A DNA stretch of 64,000 nucleotides from Streptacidiphilus jeojiense (GTDB taxonomy: Bacteria; Actinomycetota; Actinomycetes; Streptomycetales; Streptomycetaceae), in contig NZ_JOEH01000031.1 of the NCBI RefSeq assembly GCF_000719095.1, positions 42,527 to 106,526 on the forward strand. The letters are read 5' to 3'. Of the stretch, positions 38,536-47,180 are shown one piece after another. The notes below the pieces were generated by a model. The model saw only the letters and a list, made by a program, of their open reading frames with translations, was not told the origin of the DNA and searched no databases. The position numbers and the translations under genes were made by a program. Numbering within the stretch: position 1 is the first letter of the stretch; every line of letters begins with the position of its first letter.

Positions 38536-38781
38536 ATGGCACAGACCGCCATACCGATCCGCACCACCGGCGATCACGATCTCGACGGAGTGACCGTCAA
38601 GTACGCGTGGGTCGTCACCGTGACCGGCTGGAATCCGGCCGACGCCTTCCGGGAACTGGCACAGCAGGCCCAGGCGGAGGGCGCGCACTGCGTCACCGGT
38701 GCACGGCTTGTGTGCAACTCGCACAACAACTCCTGGACCGCCTACGGCACCGGCGAGATCCTGGCGCCGCGGGACAGGTAG
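38536..38781 (+). CDS. Small protein, possibly YbjQ/UPF0145-like
   Basis: An 81-aa cytoplasmic protein with a strong ribosome-binding site (GGAGGAAG). The stretch DAFRELAQQAQAEGAHCVTG followed by WTAYGTGEIL resembles the conserved helix and last strand of the YbjQ/UPF0145 family, a pentameric fold of unclear role. The match is partial and by eye only. Function is unknown. Confidence 0.55.
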   Translation: MAQTAIPIRTTGDHDLDGVTVKYAWVVTVTGWNPADAFRELAQQAQAEGAHCVTGARLVCNSHNNSWTAYGTGEILAPRDR

Positions 38782-38791
38782 CCCGCCCAGG

Positions 38792-39721
38792 TCAGTTCTT
38801 CGTGGCCAGGGCCCTCAGGAAGAAGGCCAGGTTGGCCGGGCGTTCGGCGAGGCGGCGCATGAAGTAGCCGTACCATTCGCCGCCGTAGGGGAGGTAGATG
38901 CGCATGGTGGCGCCGGTGTCGACGAGGCGCTGCTGCTCGTCCGGGCGGATGCCGTAGAGCATCTGGTACTCGAAGGTGTCGGCCTTGCGGTTGTTCCACT
39001 GGGCCAGCTGACCGGCGATGCGGATCATGCGGGGGTCGTGCGAGGCGACCATGGGGTAGCCCTCGCCGCGCATCAGTTGCTTGAGGCAGCGGACGTAGGA
39101 GAGGTCGACCTCGCGCTTGGACTGGTACGCCACCGAGGCCGGCTCCTGGTAGGCGCCCTTGCAGAGCCGGACCCGGGAGCCGGGGCCGGCGAAGTCCGCG
39201 CAGTCGGCCTCGGTGCGGTGCAGGTAGGCCTGCAGCACCACGCCCAGCCAGGGGAAGTCCGCCCGCAGCTCGCGGGCGATGCCGAGGGTGGAGTCCGTGG
39301 TGGTGTGGTCCTCCATGTCGAGGGTGACCGTGGTGCCCGCGTCCGCCGCGGCGGCGCAGATGCGGCGGGCGTTGTCGAGGGCGACCCGCTCCCCGTCGGC
39401 GCCCAGGAACTGGCCGACCGCGGAGAGCTTGACCGAGACCTCGGCGCGCTCGGCCAGGCCGGTCTCCTTGAGCGCGCCGAGCAGCCGCTCGTACGCGGCG
39501 GCGGTCTCCGCGGCCTGGGCCGCGTCGCGGGTGTCCTCGCCGAGGTGGTCCAGGGTGATCCGCCGGCCCGCCCCGACCAGTTCGTCGGTGACGGCCACGG
39601 CGTCGTCCAGCCCCTCGCCGGCGACGAAGCGCTCGACCAGGGCCCGGGTGGGCGGAAGCTGCTGCACCACCGCGCGGGCGCGGGGCGATCGGGCAGCGGC
39701 GAGGAGGGGGGTACGGAGCAT
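38792..39721 (-). CDS. Proline dehydrogenase
   Basis: FAD-dependent oxidation of proline to pyrroline-5-carboxylate. The monofunctional 309-aa enzyme is a TIM barrel with SVKLSAVGQFLG, VTLDMEDHTTTDSTL, VRLCKGAYQEP and YLPYGGEWYGYFMRRLAERP, the substrate-binding end with the RRLAER motif. ATG 39721 has AGGAG upstream. It follows pruA by 54 bases on the same strand, probably in one operon. Confidence 0.95.
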   Translation of the reverse strand: MLRTPLLAAARSPRARAVVQQLPPTRALVERFVAGEGLDDAVAVTDELVGAGRRITLDHLGEDTRDAAQAAETAAAYERLLGALKETGLAERAEVSVKLSAVGQFLGADGERVALDNARRICAAAADAGTTVTLDMEDHTTTDSTLGIARELRADFPWLGVVLQAYLHRTEADCADFAGPGSRVRLCKGAYQEPASVAYQSKREVDLSYVRCLKQLMRGEGYPMVASHDPRMIRIAGQLAQWNNRKADTFEYQMLYGIRPDEQQRLVDTGATMRIYLPYGGEWYGYFMRRLAERPANLAFFLRALATKN

Positions 39722-39775
39722 GACGACTCCTGGCAGGGATGTACGGGAACAGGTGACGGCGGAGACGAGGGAGCG

Positions 39776-41407
39776 TCAGCCCATGTGCGGGTAGCGGAAG
39801 TCCGTCGGCGGGACGAAGGTCTCCTTGATGGAGCGGGTCGAGGTCCAGCGCAGCAGGTTCTGCGCCGCGCCGGCCTTGTCGTTGGTGCCGGAGGCCCGTC
39901 CGCCGCCGAAGGGCTGCTGGCCGACGACCGCGCCGGTGGGCTTGTCGTTGATGTAGAAGTTGCCGGCCGCGAAGCGCAGCTTCTCCATGGTCGCGGCGAT
40001 GACGGCCCGGTCGCGGGCGATGACGGCACCGGTGAGGGCGTAGGAGGAGACCGAGTCGAGCTGCTCCAGCACCTCCTCGTAGCGGTCGTCCGCGAACACG
40101 TGCACCGCCAGCACCGGGCCGAAGTACTCCTCGCGGAAGTACTCGGCCGCCGGGTCCGCACAGACCAGCACGGTGGGCCGGACGAAGTAGCCGACCGAGT
40201 CGTCGTAGCTCCCGCCGGCGAGGATCTCGACCTGCGGGTCGACCGCGGCGCGGTCGATGGCGGCCTTGTTCTTGGCGAACGAGCGGGCGTCGATGACCGC
40301 GCCCATGAAGTTGGCCAGGTCGGTGACGTCGCCCATGGTGAGCCACTCCACCTCGTCCTTGAATCCGTCCCTGATCTGCTCCCAGAGCGAGGCCGGGACG
40401 TAGGCGCGGGACAGCGCCGAGCACTTCTGGCCCTGGTACTCGAAGGCGCCGCGGGTCATCGCGGTCTTCAGCACGGCCGGGTCGGCGCTGGGGTGGGCGA
40501 CCAGGAAGTCCTTGCCGCCGGTCTCGCCGACCAGGCGGGGGTAGCTGCGGTAGCCGCCGATGTTGGCGCCCACGGTGGCCCAGAGCTTCTGGAAGGTGGC
40601 GGTGGAGCCGGTGAAGTGAATGCCCGCCAGGTCACGGTGGGTCAGCGCGACCTCGGAGACGGCCAGTCCGTCGCCGGTGACCATGTTGATGACACCGGCC
40701 GGCAGCCCGGCCTCCTCCAGCAGGTCCATCAGCAGGTGCGCGGCGAACTGCTGGGTCGGCGAGGGCTTCCACACCACGGTGTTGCCCATCAGCGCGGGCG
40801 CGGTGGGCAGGTTCCCGGCGATGGCGGTGAAGTTGAAGGGCGTGATCGCGTAGACGAAGCCCTCCAGCGGCCGGTGGTCGCTGCGGTTCCAGACGCCGGG
40901 CGAGGACTGCGGCTGCTCGGCCAGGATCTCCCGGGCGAAGTGGACGTTGAAGCGCCAGAAGTCGACCAGCTCGCAGGGGCTGTCGATCTCGGCCTGCTGG
41001 GCGGTCTTGGACTGGCCCAGCATGGTGGCCGCGGCGATGGTCTCCCGCCAGGGGCCGGCCAGCAGGTCGGCGGCGCGCAGGAAGATCGCGGCCCGGTCGT
41101 CGAAGGAGAGCGTCCGCCAGGCGGGAGCGGCGGCCAGCGCGGCGTCGACGGCCTCCTGGGCGTCCTCGCGGGTGGCGTTGCGCAGGGTGCCGAGCACGGC
41201 GGCGTGGCGGTGCGGCTGGACCACGTCGACCGGCTCGCCCCGGCCGAGGCGGCGGACGCCGCCGACGGCCATGGTCAGCTCCACCGGGCCCTGCTCGCCG
41301 AGCCGCTTCAGCTCGGCCTCCAGCCGGGCCCGCTCGGGGCTGCCCGGCGCATAGCTGTGCACCGGCTCATTGACCGGCGCGGGAATCCGGGTCACAGCGT
41401 CCAACAC
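39776..41407 (-). CDS. pruA: L-glutamate gamma-semialdehyde (1-pyrroline-5-carboxylate) dehydrogenase
   Basis: NAD-dependent oxidation of glutamate semialdehyde to glutamate, the second step of proline use. The protein is 543 aa. It has FNFTAIAGNLPTAPALMGNT, the catalytic Glu in LVGETGGKDF and the catalytic Cys in YQGQKCSALSRAY. GTG 41407 follows GAGGAG by 7 bases; TTG 41404 is a close alternative. It is divergent from a PucR regulator. Confidence 0.95.
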   Translation of the reverse strand: MLDAVTRIPAPVNEPVHSYAPGSPERARLEAELKRLGEQGPVELTMAVGGVRRLGRGEPVDVVQPHRHAAVLGTLRNATREDAQEAVDAALAAAPAWRTLSFDDRAAIFLRAADLLAGPWRETIAAATMLGQSKTAQQAEIDSPCELVDFWRFNVHFAREILAEQPQSSPGVWNRSDHRPLEGFVYAITPFNFTAIAGNLPTAPALMGNTVVWKPSPTQQFAAHLLMDLLEEAGLPAGVINMVTGDGLAVSEVALTHRDLAGIHFTGSTATFQKLWATVGANIGGYRSYPRLVGETGGKDFLVAHPSADPAVLKTAMTRGAFEYQGQKCSALSRAYVPASLWEQIRDGFKDEVEWLTMGDVTDLANFMGAVIDARSFAKNKAAIDRAAVDPQVEILAGGSYDDSVGYFVRPTVLVCADPAAEYFREEYFGPVLAVHVFADDRYEEVLEQLDSVSSYALTGAVIARDRAVIAATMEKLRFAAGNFYINDKPTGAVVGQQPFGGGRASGTNDKAGAAQNLLRWTSTRSIKETFVPPTDFRYPHMG

Positions 41408-41472
41408 GCGCGCTCTCCTCTTGTACGGGTGGGGCAGGGCCTCTGCGCCCTGTGCAGCACGCTAGGGCTCAG

Positions 41473-41485
41473 CGGTGGGCCACCG
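41473..41485. promoter_or_regulatory. Palindrome in the pruA/pucR divergent promoter region
   Basis: The perfect 13-bp palindrome CGGTGGGCCACCG (41473-41485) lies between the divergent pruA and pucR starts. A further CAGGGC/GCCCTG inverted pair spans 41435-41452. Either may bind the PucR protein. Confidence 0.45.
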
Positions 41486-41560
41486 ATTTGGCCGAACGGA
41501 TAACATCTGGCCTTGGAGGCTGGCGTATCGGACAAGAGCCGGAGAAGAGGGGTGGACATC

Positions 41561-43177
41561 GTGCAGGAGCCCGACGGCGTCTCGCTGCGCCAACTGCTGA
41601 TGTCCTTCGGGGAGCCGCTGGCCGAGCTCCAGTACGCCCCGGACCTGGATGCGCCGGTCACCGGGGTCGCCCTGCTGGACCCGGAGGACCCGCCGGTCGC
41701 GCGCGCCGGCGACCTGGTGCTGGCGCTGGGCGTGCGCGGACGTTCCGCGCTCCCGGTGCTGCGCGCCGCCGCCCGGGACGGGGCGACGGCCGTGGCTGTC
41801 AAGCCCGCCCCCGGCACCCCGCCGGAGGCCCTGCGCACGGCTGCCGAGGACGCCGGCGTCGCCCTGCTCTCGGTCCATCCGGAGGCCCGCTGGGACCGGC
41901 TGGACGCACTGGTGCGCGCCGCCCTCGCGGTCGGCCGCCCGCAGTTCACCCATGCCGACGCCGAGGAGGGCGACCTGTTCGGCCTGGCCCAGACCACGGC
42001 GGTGCTCACCGGCGGCATCGTCAGCATCGAGGACACCGCCAACCGGATCCTGGCCTACTCCCGCTCCGCCGACTCGGACGAGGCGGACGACCTGCGCCGG
42101 CTGACCATCCTCGGCTGGCAGGGACCCGAGCCGTACCTCTCCCGGCTGCGCGAGTGGGGCGTGTTCCAGCAGCTGCGCACCCTGGACGCGGTGGTGTCCA
42201 TCGACCCGCACCCCGAGCTGGGCCTGCGCCGCCGACTGGTGGTCGCGATCCGCTCCGGCGAACGGCAGTTGGGCACGATCTGGGTGCAGGAAGGATCGGC
42301 CCCGCTGGCCGAGCGCGCCGACCAGGCGCTGCTCGGCGCGGCCCGGGTCGCCGCCCTGCACCTGGTCCGCCGCCGCAGCGAGGTCAGCGCCGACCTGCGG
42401 CTCACCCGCACCCTGCTGGCCGGACTGCTGGACGGGGCGACCGGGCCGCAGACCCTGGCCGGGCACCTGGCCCTGGACGTCCGCCGTCCGGCCGCCGTCC
42501 TGGGCTTCGCGCTGCCGGGCGGACCGGAGCCGGGCCGCAGCGAGGCGCTCAACGTCATCTCGGTGCACGCGGCCGCCCGGCACCGCAACGCACTGGTCGC
42601 CCCGGTCGGCGACCGGGTCTACGTGCTGCTGCCGGAGCTGCCGCGCGGCGTCTCCCCGGAGACCCTGCGCGGCTGGGCCCAGGACATCGCCGACGCGGCC
42701 CGGCGGCACACCGGCGAGCCGCTGCGCGGCGCCGTGGGCCGGGTCGTCCCCGACCTGCACGCGGTGCCGGCCTCCCGGGCCGAGGCGGACCGGGTGATGG
42801 ACGCGATGGCGGCCGGCCGGATCACCGCCGACATCGCGGCGCTGCCCGACGTCAGGGCCCAGGTGCTGCTGGGCGAACTGCTGGAGCTGCTGGCCGCCAA
42901 CCCCGAGGTCCGCGACCCCCGGCTGACCGCGCTGGTGGCGCACGACGCCCGGCACGGCGGCCGGCTGGCCGCCTCGGTGCTGGCCTGGCTGGACGGGCTC
43001 GGCGACGTCCGGGAGGCCGCCGCCGGCCTGCACGTCCACCCCAACACCCTGCGCTACCGGGTCCGCCGCGCCCAGCAGCTCACCGGCCTGGACCTGAGCA
43101 GCCCCGAGCAGCGGCTGCTGGCCATGCTCCAGCTGCGGCTTCCCGACACCGCCTCCGCCCCCGCCCCCGAGAAGTGA
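41561..43177 (+). CDS. PucR-family transcriptional regulator, probable proline catabolism activator
   Basis: A 538-aa regulator. An N-terminal PucR sensory domain (DAPVTGVALLDPEDPPVARAGDLVLALG) is followed by a GGDEF-like middle domain and a C-terminal HTH (GLHVHPNTLRYRVRRAQQLTGLDL). The divergent position next to pruA and proline dehydrogenase suggests it controls them, as related regulators do in actinobacteria. GTG 41561 has AGAGGGG 8 bases upstream; TTG 41513 and GTG 41552 would lengthen it. Confidence 0.87.
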   Translation: MQEPDGVSLRQLLMSFGEPLAELQYAPDLDAPVTGVALLDPEDPPVARAGDLVLALGVRGRSALPVLRAAARDGATAVAVKPAPGTPPEALRTAAEDAGVALLSVHPEARWDRLDALVRAALAVGRPQFTHADAEEGDLFGLAQTTAVLTGGIVSIEDTANRILAYSRSADSDEADDLRRLTILGWQGPEPYLSRLREWGVFQQLRTLDAVVSIDPHPELGLRRRLVVAIRSGERQLGTIWVQEGSAPLAERADQALLGAARVAALHLVRRRSEVSADLRLTRTLLAGLLDGATGPQTLAGHLALDVRRPAAVLGFALPGGPEPGRSEALNVISVHAAARHRNALVAPVGDRVYVLLPELPRGVSPETLRGWAQDIADAARRHTGEPLRGAVGRVVPDLHAVPASRAEADRVMDAMAAGRITADIAALPDVRAQVLLGELLELLAANPEVRDPRLTALVAHDARHGGRLAASVLAWLDGLGDVREAAAGLHVHPNTLRYRVRRAQQLTGLDLSSPEQRLLAMLQLRLPDTASAPAPEK

Positions 43178-43199
43178 CGTTTCATCAGCCGACGGATGA

Positions 43200-44351
43200 T
43201 CAGCTCCCGGATTCGGAACGCTCCATGAGCCAGCTGTTCCACTGGTCCAGCCAGTCGGCCTCGACCGCCAGCCGCTGCTCCAGCAAGCGCCGGCGCTCCT
43301 GCTCCGTCGCCGCCTCGGCGATCGCGGAGGGGTCCCAGCGGAACCGGATCCTCCAGGCCCGCTGCGCCCCGGCACTGGGGACGTCGCTGTCGAAGACGGC
43401 GTAGCGGATGCTCTCCTCCACTGCTGCCCGCGCGTCGTCCGTGCCCGGGAACCAGTCGGCCCGGAAGGCGAGCCTGGTCATCTGGTTGACCAGGATCCCC
43501 ACCGCCTCGTCGGCCTGGGCCCGGTCCTCCCCGGCCAGCCGCATCTGCTGGCGCACCGCGCTCTCCCACAGTTCGGCATGGCCGCTGGTGCCCCTGGGCG
43601 TCCGGGGCTTGTGCCCCGACTCCATCGACGCCTCGAAACGCAACGCGTCCTGCACCGAGAAGTCGATCAGCCGACGGTGCGCCTCCAACCCCTGGGCCTG
43701 GGGCAGTTCGCGCTCGCTGATGTGCGGCTGGGGCGTACCCCGCCGTTCGGCGACGGCCTGAAGCAGCGCCTGCCGCCCCAGCGCGTAGGGCTGCAGTTCC
43801 TCGACCGTGCGCAGCGCGACCCGTTCGGGCGCGATGCCGCGCCCGGTCAGGGTGAGCACCACCGGATCGCCGCCGCGTCCGCGCAGCGGGCTGTCGGGAC
43901 CGCCGACGGAGAACCTGGCCGCCCACAGCTTCCCCTCGACCCGCAGCCGGGCCCGCACCGGGATGCCGTCCACGGTGAACCAGGGCTCGGACTCCTCGGC
44001 CGGGTCCGTCCCCGCCCCCTCGTCGATCCCGGCGTGGGTGAACAGCCGGTCGCGCTCGTCCTCGACCACGTCCTGGAGCGGGTACAGGCTCAGGCCCTCC
44101 TCCTCCACGTGCGTCTCGACCTGGACGTAGGGCCCGTCCGGATCGAACAGCGCCCCGTGCGAGAGCACGACCACGGCGAGCCTGCCGTTGTGCTGCTCCC
44201 AGGAGGACAGCGCGGGCGAGTCCAGCAGCGGCGCGATCGGGCCGTAGACCCGGAAGCTGCGCCGACCGAGGCTGCGCAGGTCCGACTCGGCCAGCTCGCG
44301 CCAGATGTCACGGGGCCCCTCGAAGCTGGAACCGCTACCCCTGAGATGCAC
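43200..44351 (-). CDS. Conserved hypothetical protein
   Basis: A 383-aa soluble protein without a motif I recognise. The first half has predicted beta structure (RLAVVVLSHGALFDPDGPYVQVET, WFTVDGIPVRARLRVEG). The second half is largely helical and charged, ending with a long RRLLEQRLAVEADWLDQWNSWL helix. It has no signal peptide or membrane segment. It is convergent with pucR. The same-strand gene at 44478 is upstream with a 126-base gap. Confidence 0.75.
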   Translation of the reverse strand: MHLRGSGSSFEGPRDIWRELAESDLRSLGRRSFRVYGPIAPLLDSPALSSWEQHNGRLAVVVLSHGALFDPDGPYVQVETHVEEEGLSLYPLQDVVEDERDRLFTHAGIDEGAGTDPAEESEPWFTVDGIPVRARLRVEGKLWAARFSVGGPDSPLRGRGGDPVVLTLTGRGIAPERVALRTVEELQPYALGRQALLQAVAERRGTPQPHISERELPQAQGLEAHRRLIDFSVQDALRFEASMESGHKPRTPRGTSGHAELWESAVRQQMRLAGEDRAQADEAVGILVNQMTRLAFRADWFPGTDDARAAVEESIRYAVFDSDVPSAGAQRAWRIRFRWDPSAIAEAATEQERRRLLEQRLAVEADWLDQWNSWLMERSESGS

Positions 44352-44477
44352 GCAGAATCCCCCTCCGGCCGCGCCGCGGTCGCCATGGTCGCCGACTCCC
44401 AGCCTACGGAGCGACGGCCCGGCCGGGCACCGGATCCGGGCACCGGATCGACCGGGCCGGAAGCCCGTCCCGCTGGA

Positions 44478-46106
44478 CTACTGCTGCTGCGAGCCCATCC
44501 GCGAACGCGCCTTGTAGGCGGCCTTGCGGGCCTCCTTGGCGGTGGACTTGTCCGGGTGCCGCTCGCCCACGGCCTCCAGCACCGCCGTGGTGTAGGGGTG
44601 TTCGATCCGCCACAGCTCCGCGAAGAGCTCGGCCGGCTTCTCCTCGTCCGAGAGCTGCACCATGAACGCGGCGAAGCCGCTCTCCTCCGGCCCCTCCTCG
44701 ATCAGCTGGGCGGCCAGGGTGTCCACCATGGTCCACAGCATCACCGGCCGCCCGGGCAGGTCGAAGTCCTCGACGCCCCGTCCGGCCAGCCAGGTCGTGG
44801 CCAGACCGGCGAGCTCGGGATCGGCCAGCACCTCCCGCAGCGCGGGCTCGGCCGCGCCGTCGAGGCGCGCCAGCGCCGCCGCGCAGAGCAGCCGGCGGGT
44901 GGGCCCGGTCAGGTCGTTGCCGCGGGCGGCGGCGAGCAGCTCGGCCGCCGCCGGCAGCGGTTCGCGGTCCACCAGCCACTCCGCGATCTCCTCGTCCGGC
45001 AGCACGTTCACCGCCTCGCAGATCCCCTCCAGCAGCTCGGCCGCGGTGCCCCGGGCCAGGTCGCCGATCAGCGGCGCCTCGTAGCCCTCCTCCAGCAGCC
45101 ACTGCCGGACCTGGTGGACGCCCAGCGCGGTCAGCCTGGCCAGGCCGAAGCGGGCCGCCTCGTCCTCGTCGACGTCGCCGTCCAGACCGGGCCCGACGGC
45201 CTCGGGCGCGGTGTCGCCGGACTCGTCGAAGAGCGCCGGATCGATCGGGCGGTAGTCGAGCACGCCGATGTCGGCGAGGTCCTGCAGCATCGGGTCCAGC
45301 GCGACCATCACATTGGTGATGTCACCGAGCATCTCCTCGGTGGGCTCCTCGCCGTCCGGCACCACCAGCAGCGCGGCCAGCACGCCCAGCGGGACCGTCT
45401 CGTCGGCCTCGGTGTCGGCGAAGGCCCTGGCCTCGTAGAGCACCTGCAGGGCGTCGTCCAGCAGCCCGGAGGCCTGTTCGCGCGCCGCCTCCAGGCGCTC
45501 GTACATGGCCTCGGACTCCTCCTCGTCCCTGCCCTCGGAGGCCTCCTCCAGCGCCTGCAGCTCATTGGGGTCGAGGTCCGCCTCGACCACCACGTCCGCG
45601 ACGGTGTCGGCCGCCAGCTGCCAGGCCTCCAGTACGGCCTCCGGGTCGCCGCCGCTCAGCGCGGTCAGCGCGGCGGTGGGGCGGGCGGTGTCCGCGCCGT
45701 CCGAGTCCGGCTCGCCCAGCTCGACCAGGGCGAGGTCCAGGGCCAGGGTCCAGGCCCGCGCCACCGCGAGCGCCCCCTCGTCGCCCGCGCCGAGCTCCAG
45801 CTCGGCCGCGGCCAGCTCCTCCTGCTCCCGGCCCAGCTCGCCGAACTCGTCCACCGGGCGCCCGGCCCCGACCCAGCCGGCCAGCCGGATCGCCTGCTCG
45901 AACAGCGGCACCCGCAGCGCCGCCGCCGCCAGCTCCTCGCGCGGCAGCAGCCGCACCGGCGGGACGATGATCAGCTCCTCTTCCTCCTCGTCGAAGAGCT
46001 CCTCCGGGTCGGCCCCGGACGCACCGTAGAGCGTGTCCAGATCCATGTCGGCCGGGAGCGGGACCCCGGCCGGCGCACCACTCTTCTTACGGCTGGGACC
46101 TGCCAT
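44478..46106 (-). CDS. Conserved hypothetical acidic protein
   Basis: A 542-aa very acidic protein, rich in Ala, Leu, Glu and Asp, with a Lys/Arg-rich N-terminus (SRKKSG) and C-terminus (KEARKAAYKARSRMGSQQQ). The body looks like repeated alpha-helices. No catalytic motif is visible. It starts about 200 bases beyond the end of the suf operon. Function is unknown. Confidence 0.75.
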   Translation of the reverse strand: MAGPSRKKSGAPAGVPLPADMDLDTLYGASGADPEELFDEEEEELIIVPPVRLLPREELAAAALRVPLFEQAIRLAGWVGAGRPVDEFGELGREQEELAAAELELGAGDEGALAVARAWTLALDLALVELGEPDSDGADTARPTAALTALSGGDPEAVLEAWQLAADTVADVVVEADLDPNELQALEEASEGRDEEESEAMYERLEAAREQASGLLDDALQVLYEARAFADTEADETVPLGVLAALLVVPDGEEPTEEMLGDITNVMVALDPMLQDLADIGVLDYRPIDPALFDESGDTAPEAVGPGLDGDVDEDEAARFGLARLTALGVHQVRQWLLEEGYEAPLIGDLARGTAAELLEGICEAVNVLPDEEIAEWLVDREPLPAAAELLAAARGNDLTGPTRRLLCAAALARLDGAAEPALREVLADPELAGLATTWLAGRGVEDFDLPGRPVMLWTMVDTLAAQLIEEGPEESGFAAFMVQLSDEEKPAELFAELWRIEHPYTTAVLEAVGERHPDKSTAKEARKAAYKARSRMGSQQQ

Positions 46107-46198
46107 GATCGGACACTCGCTCTCGACGGGAAGTGGGGCGACAGACTCGGTCCGCCCGCTCCGTCGAGCCTATCCGCAGCGGCTGCCCGGAACACGGC

Positions 46199-46248
46199 AG
46201 AAGCTGCCGTGCTGTTCACTCCTTGGAGTGAACAGCACGGCAGCTTCT
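46199..46248 (-). terminator. Strong hairpin at the end of the suf operon
   Basis: A perfect 24-bp stem (46199-46222 with 46225-46248) closes on a TT step. It lies about 70 bases past the sufT stop in transcription order. No T-run follows, as is usual for terminators in these GC-rich genomes. Confidence 0.75.
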
Positions 46249-46251
46249 CGA

Positions 46252-46319
46252 AACCCGGACGGAACCCGGACCGGCCTCGGACCGGACTCGGCCCCGACTC
46301 AGATCCGACTCGGACCGAC
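46252..46319. repeat. Degenerate GACTCGG/CCGGAC repeats
   Basis: Between the suf hairpin and the sufT stop the sequence is a run of related units such as CGGACTCGG, CCGACTCAGA and CCGACTCGGA. No gene fits. It is probably slipped repeat DNA in the 3' untranslated region. Confidence 0.6.
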
Positions 46320-46709
46320 TCAGACGTTGAAGCCGAGTGCCCGCAGCTGGTCGCGGCCGTCGTCGGTGATCTTGTCCGGACCCCACGGCGGCATCCAGAC
46401 CCAGTTGATCCGCAGGTCCTGGACCAGTCCGTCGGTGGCGGTGCGGGCCTGGTCCTCGATGACGTCGGTCAGCGGGCAGGCCGCCGAGGTCAGCGTCATG
46501 TCGATGGTGGCCACGTCGCCCTCGTCGATGTGGACGCCGTAGATCAGGCCCAGGTTGACGACGTCGATGCCCAGCTCCGGGTCGACGACGTCCAGCAGCG
46601 CCTCCATCAGGTCGTCCACGGCGACGGTGCCGGCCGTGGTGCCGACGAAGGTGCTCTCCGACGGCGCGTCGGCGGCCGACGTGTCGGTGGTCTCAGCGGT
46701 GTCACTCAT
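46320..46709 (-). CDS. sufT: Metal-sulfur cluster assembly factor, SufT/DUF59 family
   Basis: A 129-aa member of the MIP18/DUF59 family that helps mature iron-sulfur proteins. After a Thr/Ser-rich start, LMEALLDVVDPELGIDVVNLGLIYGVHI and MTLTSAACPLTDVIEDQ carry the conserved DPE and the family Cys. A late VWMPPWGPDKITDDGRDQL is typical. ATG 46709 overlaps the sufU stop (ATGA). It is the last gene of the suf operon. Confidence 0.9.
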   Translation of the reverse strand: MSDTAETTDTSAADAPSESTFVGTTAGTVAVDDLMEALLDVVDPELGIDVVNLGLIYGVHIDEGDVATIDMTLTSAACPLTDVIEDQARTATDGLVQDLRINWVWMPPWGPDKITDDGRDQLRALGFNV

Positions 46710-47161
46710 GCGCTCTCCCTGACGGGTGTCTCGGCCAGCGCCTGCGCGGTGGCGTCCTTCCAGGCCATCCAGCTGAGCAGGGCGCACTTGACCCGGGCCG
46801 GGTACTTGGAGACCCCGGCGAACGCGATGGCGTCCTCCAGCAGCTCCTCGTCGCCCTCGGACTGGCCCTTGCTCTGCATCAGCTCCAGGAACGCCTCCTG
46901 GACCTGCTGCGCCTCCCCGATCTGCTTGCCGACCAGCAGGTCGTTCAGCACGGACGCGCTCGCCTGGCTGATCGAACAGCCCTGCGAGTCGTACGAGATG
47001 TCGGCCACGGTGCTGCCGTCCAGCCGCACCCGCAGGGTGATCTCGTCACCGCAGGTCGGATTGACGTGGTGCACCTCGGCGTCGCCGTCCCGCAGGCCCT
47101 TGCCGTGGGGGTGCTTGTAGTGGTCCAGGATGATCTCCTGGTACATCGAGTCCATCTTCAC
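46706..47161 (-). CDS. sufU: Iron-sulfur cluster assembly sulfurtransfer protein SufU
   Basis: Zinc-containing protein that accepts sulfur from SufS. The protein is 151 aa. It has SMYQEIILDHYKHPHGKG, NPTCGDEITL with the first Cys and Asp, GCSISQASASV with the second Cys, and VKCALLSW with the third. GTG 47161 gives MKMDSMYQ; ATG 47155 is possible. It follows sufS by 19 bases. Confidence 0.95.
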   Translation of the reverse strand: MKMDSMYQEIILDHYKHPHGKGLRDGDAEVHHVNPTCGDEITLRVRLDGSTVADISYDSQGCSISQASASVLNDLLVGKQIGEAQQVQEAFLELMQSKGQSEGDEELLEDAIAFAGVSKYPARVKCALLSWMAWKDATAQALAETPVRESA

Positions 47162-47180
47162 AGGGTCGTCATCTCCTCTC

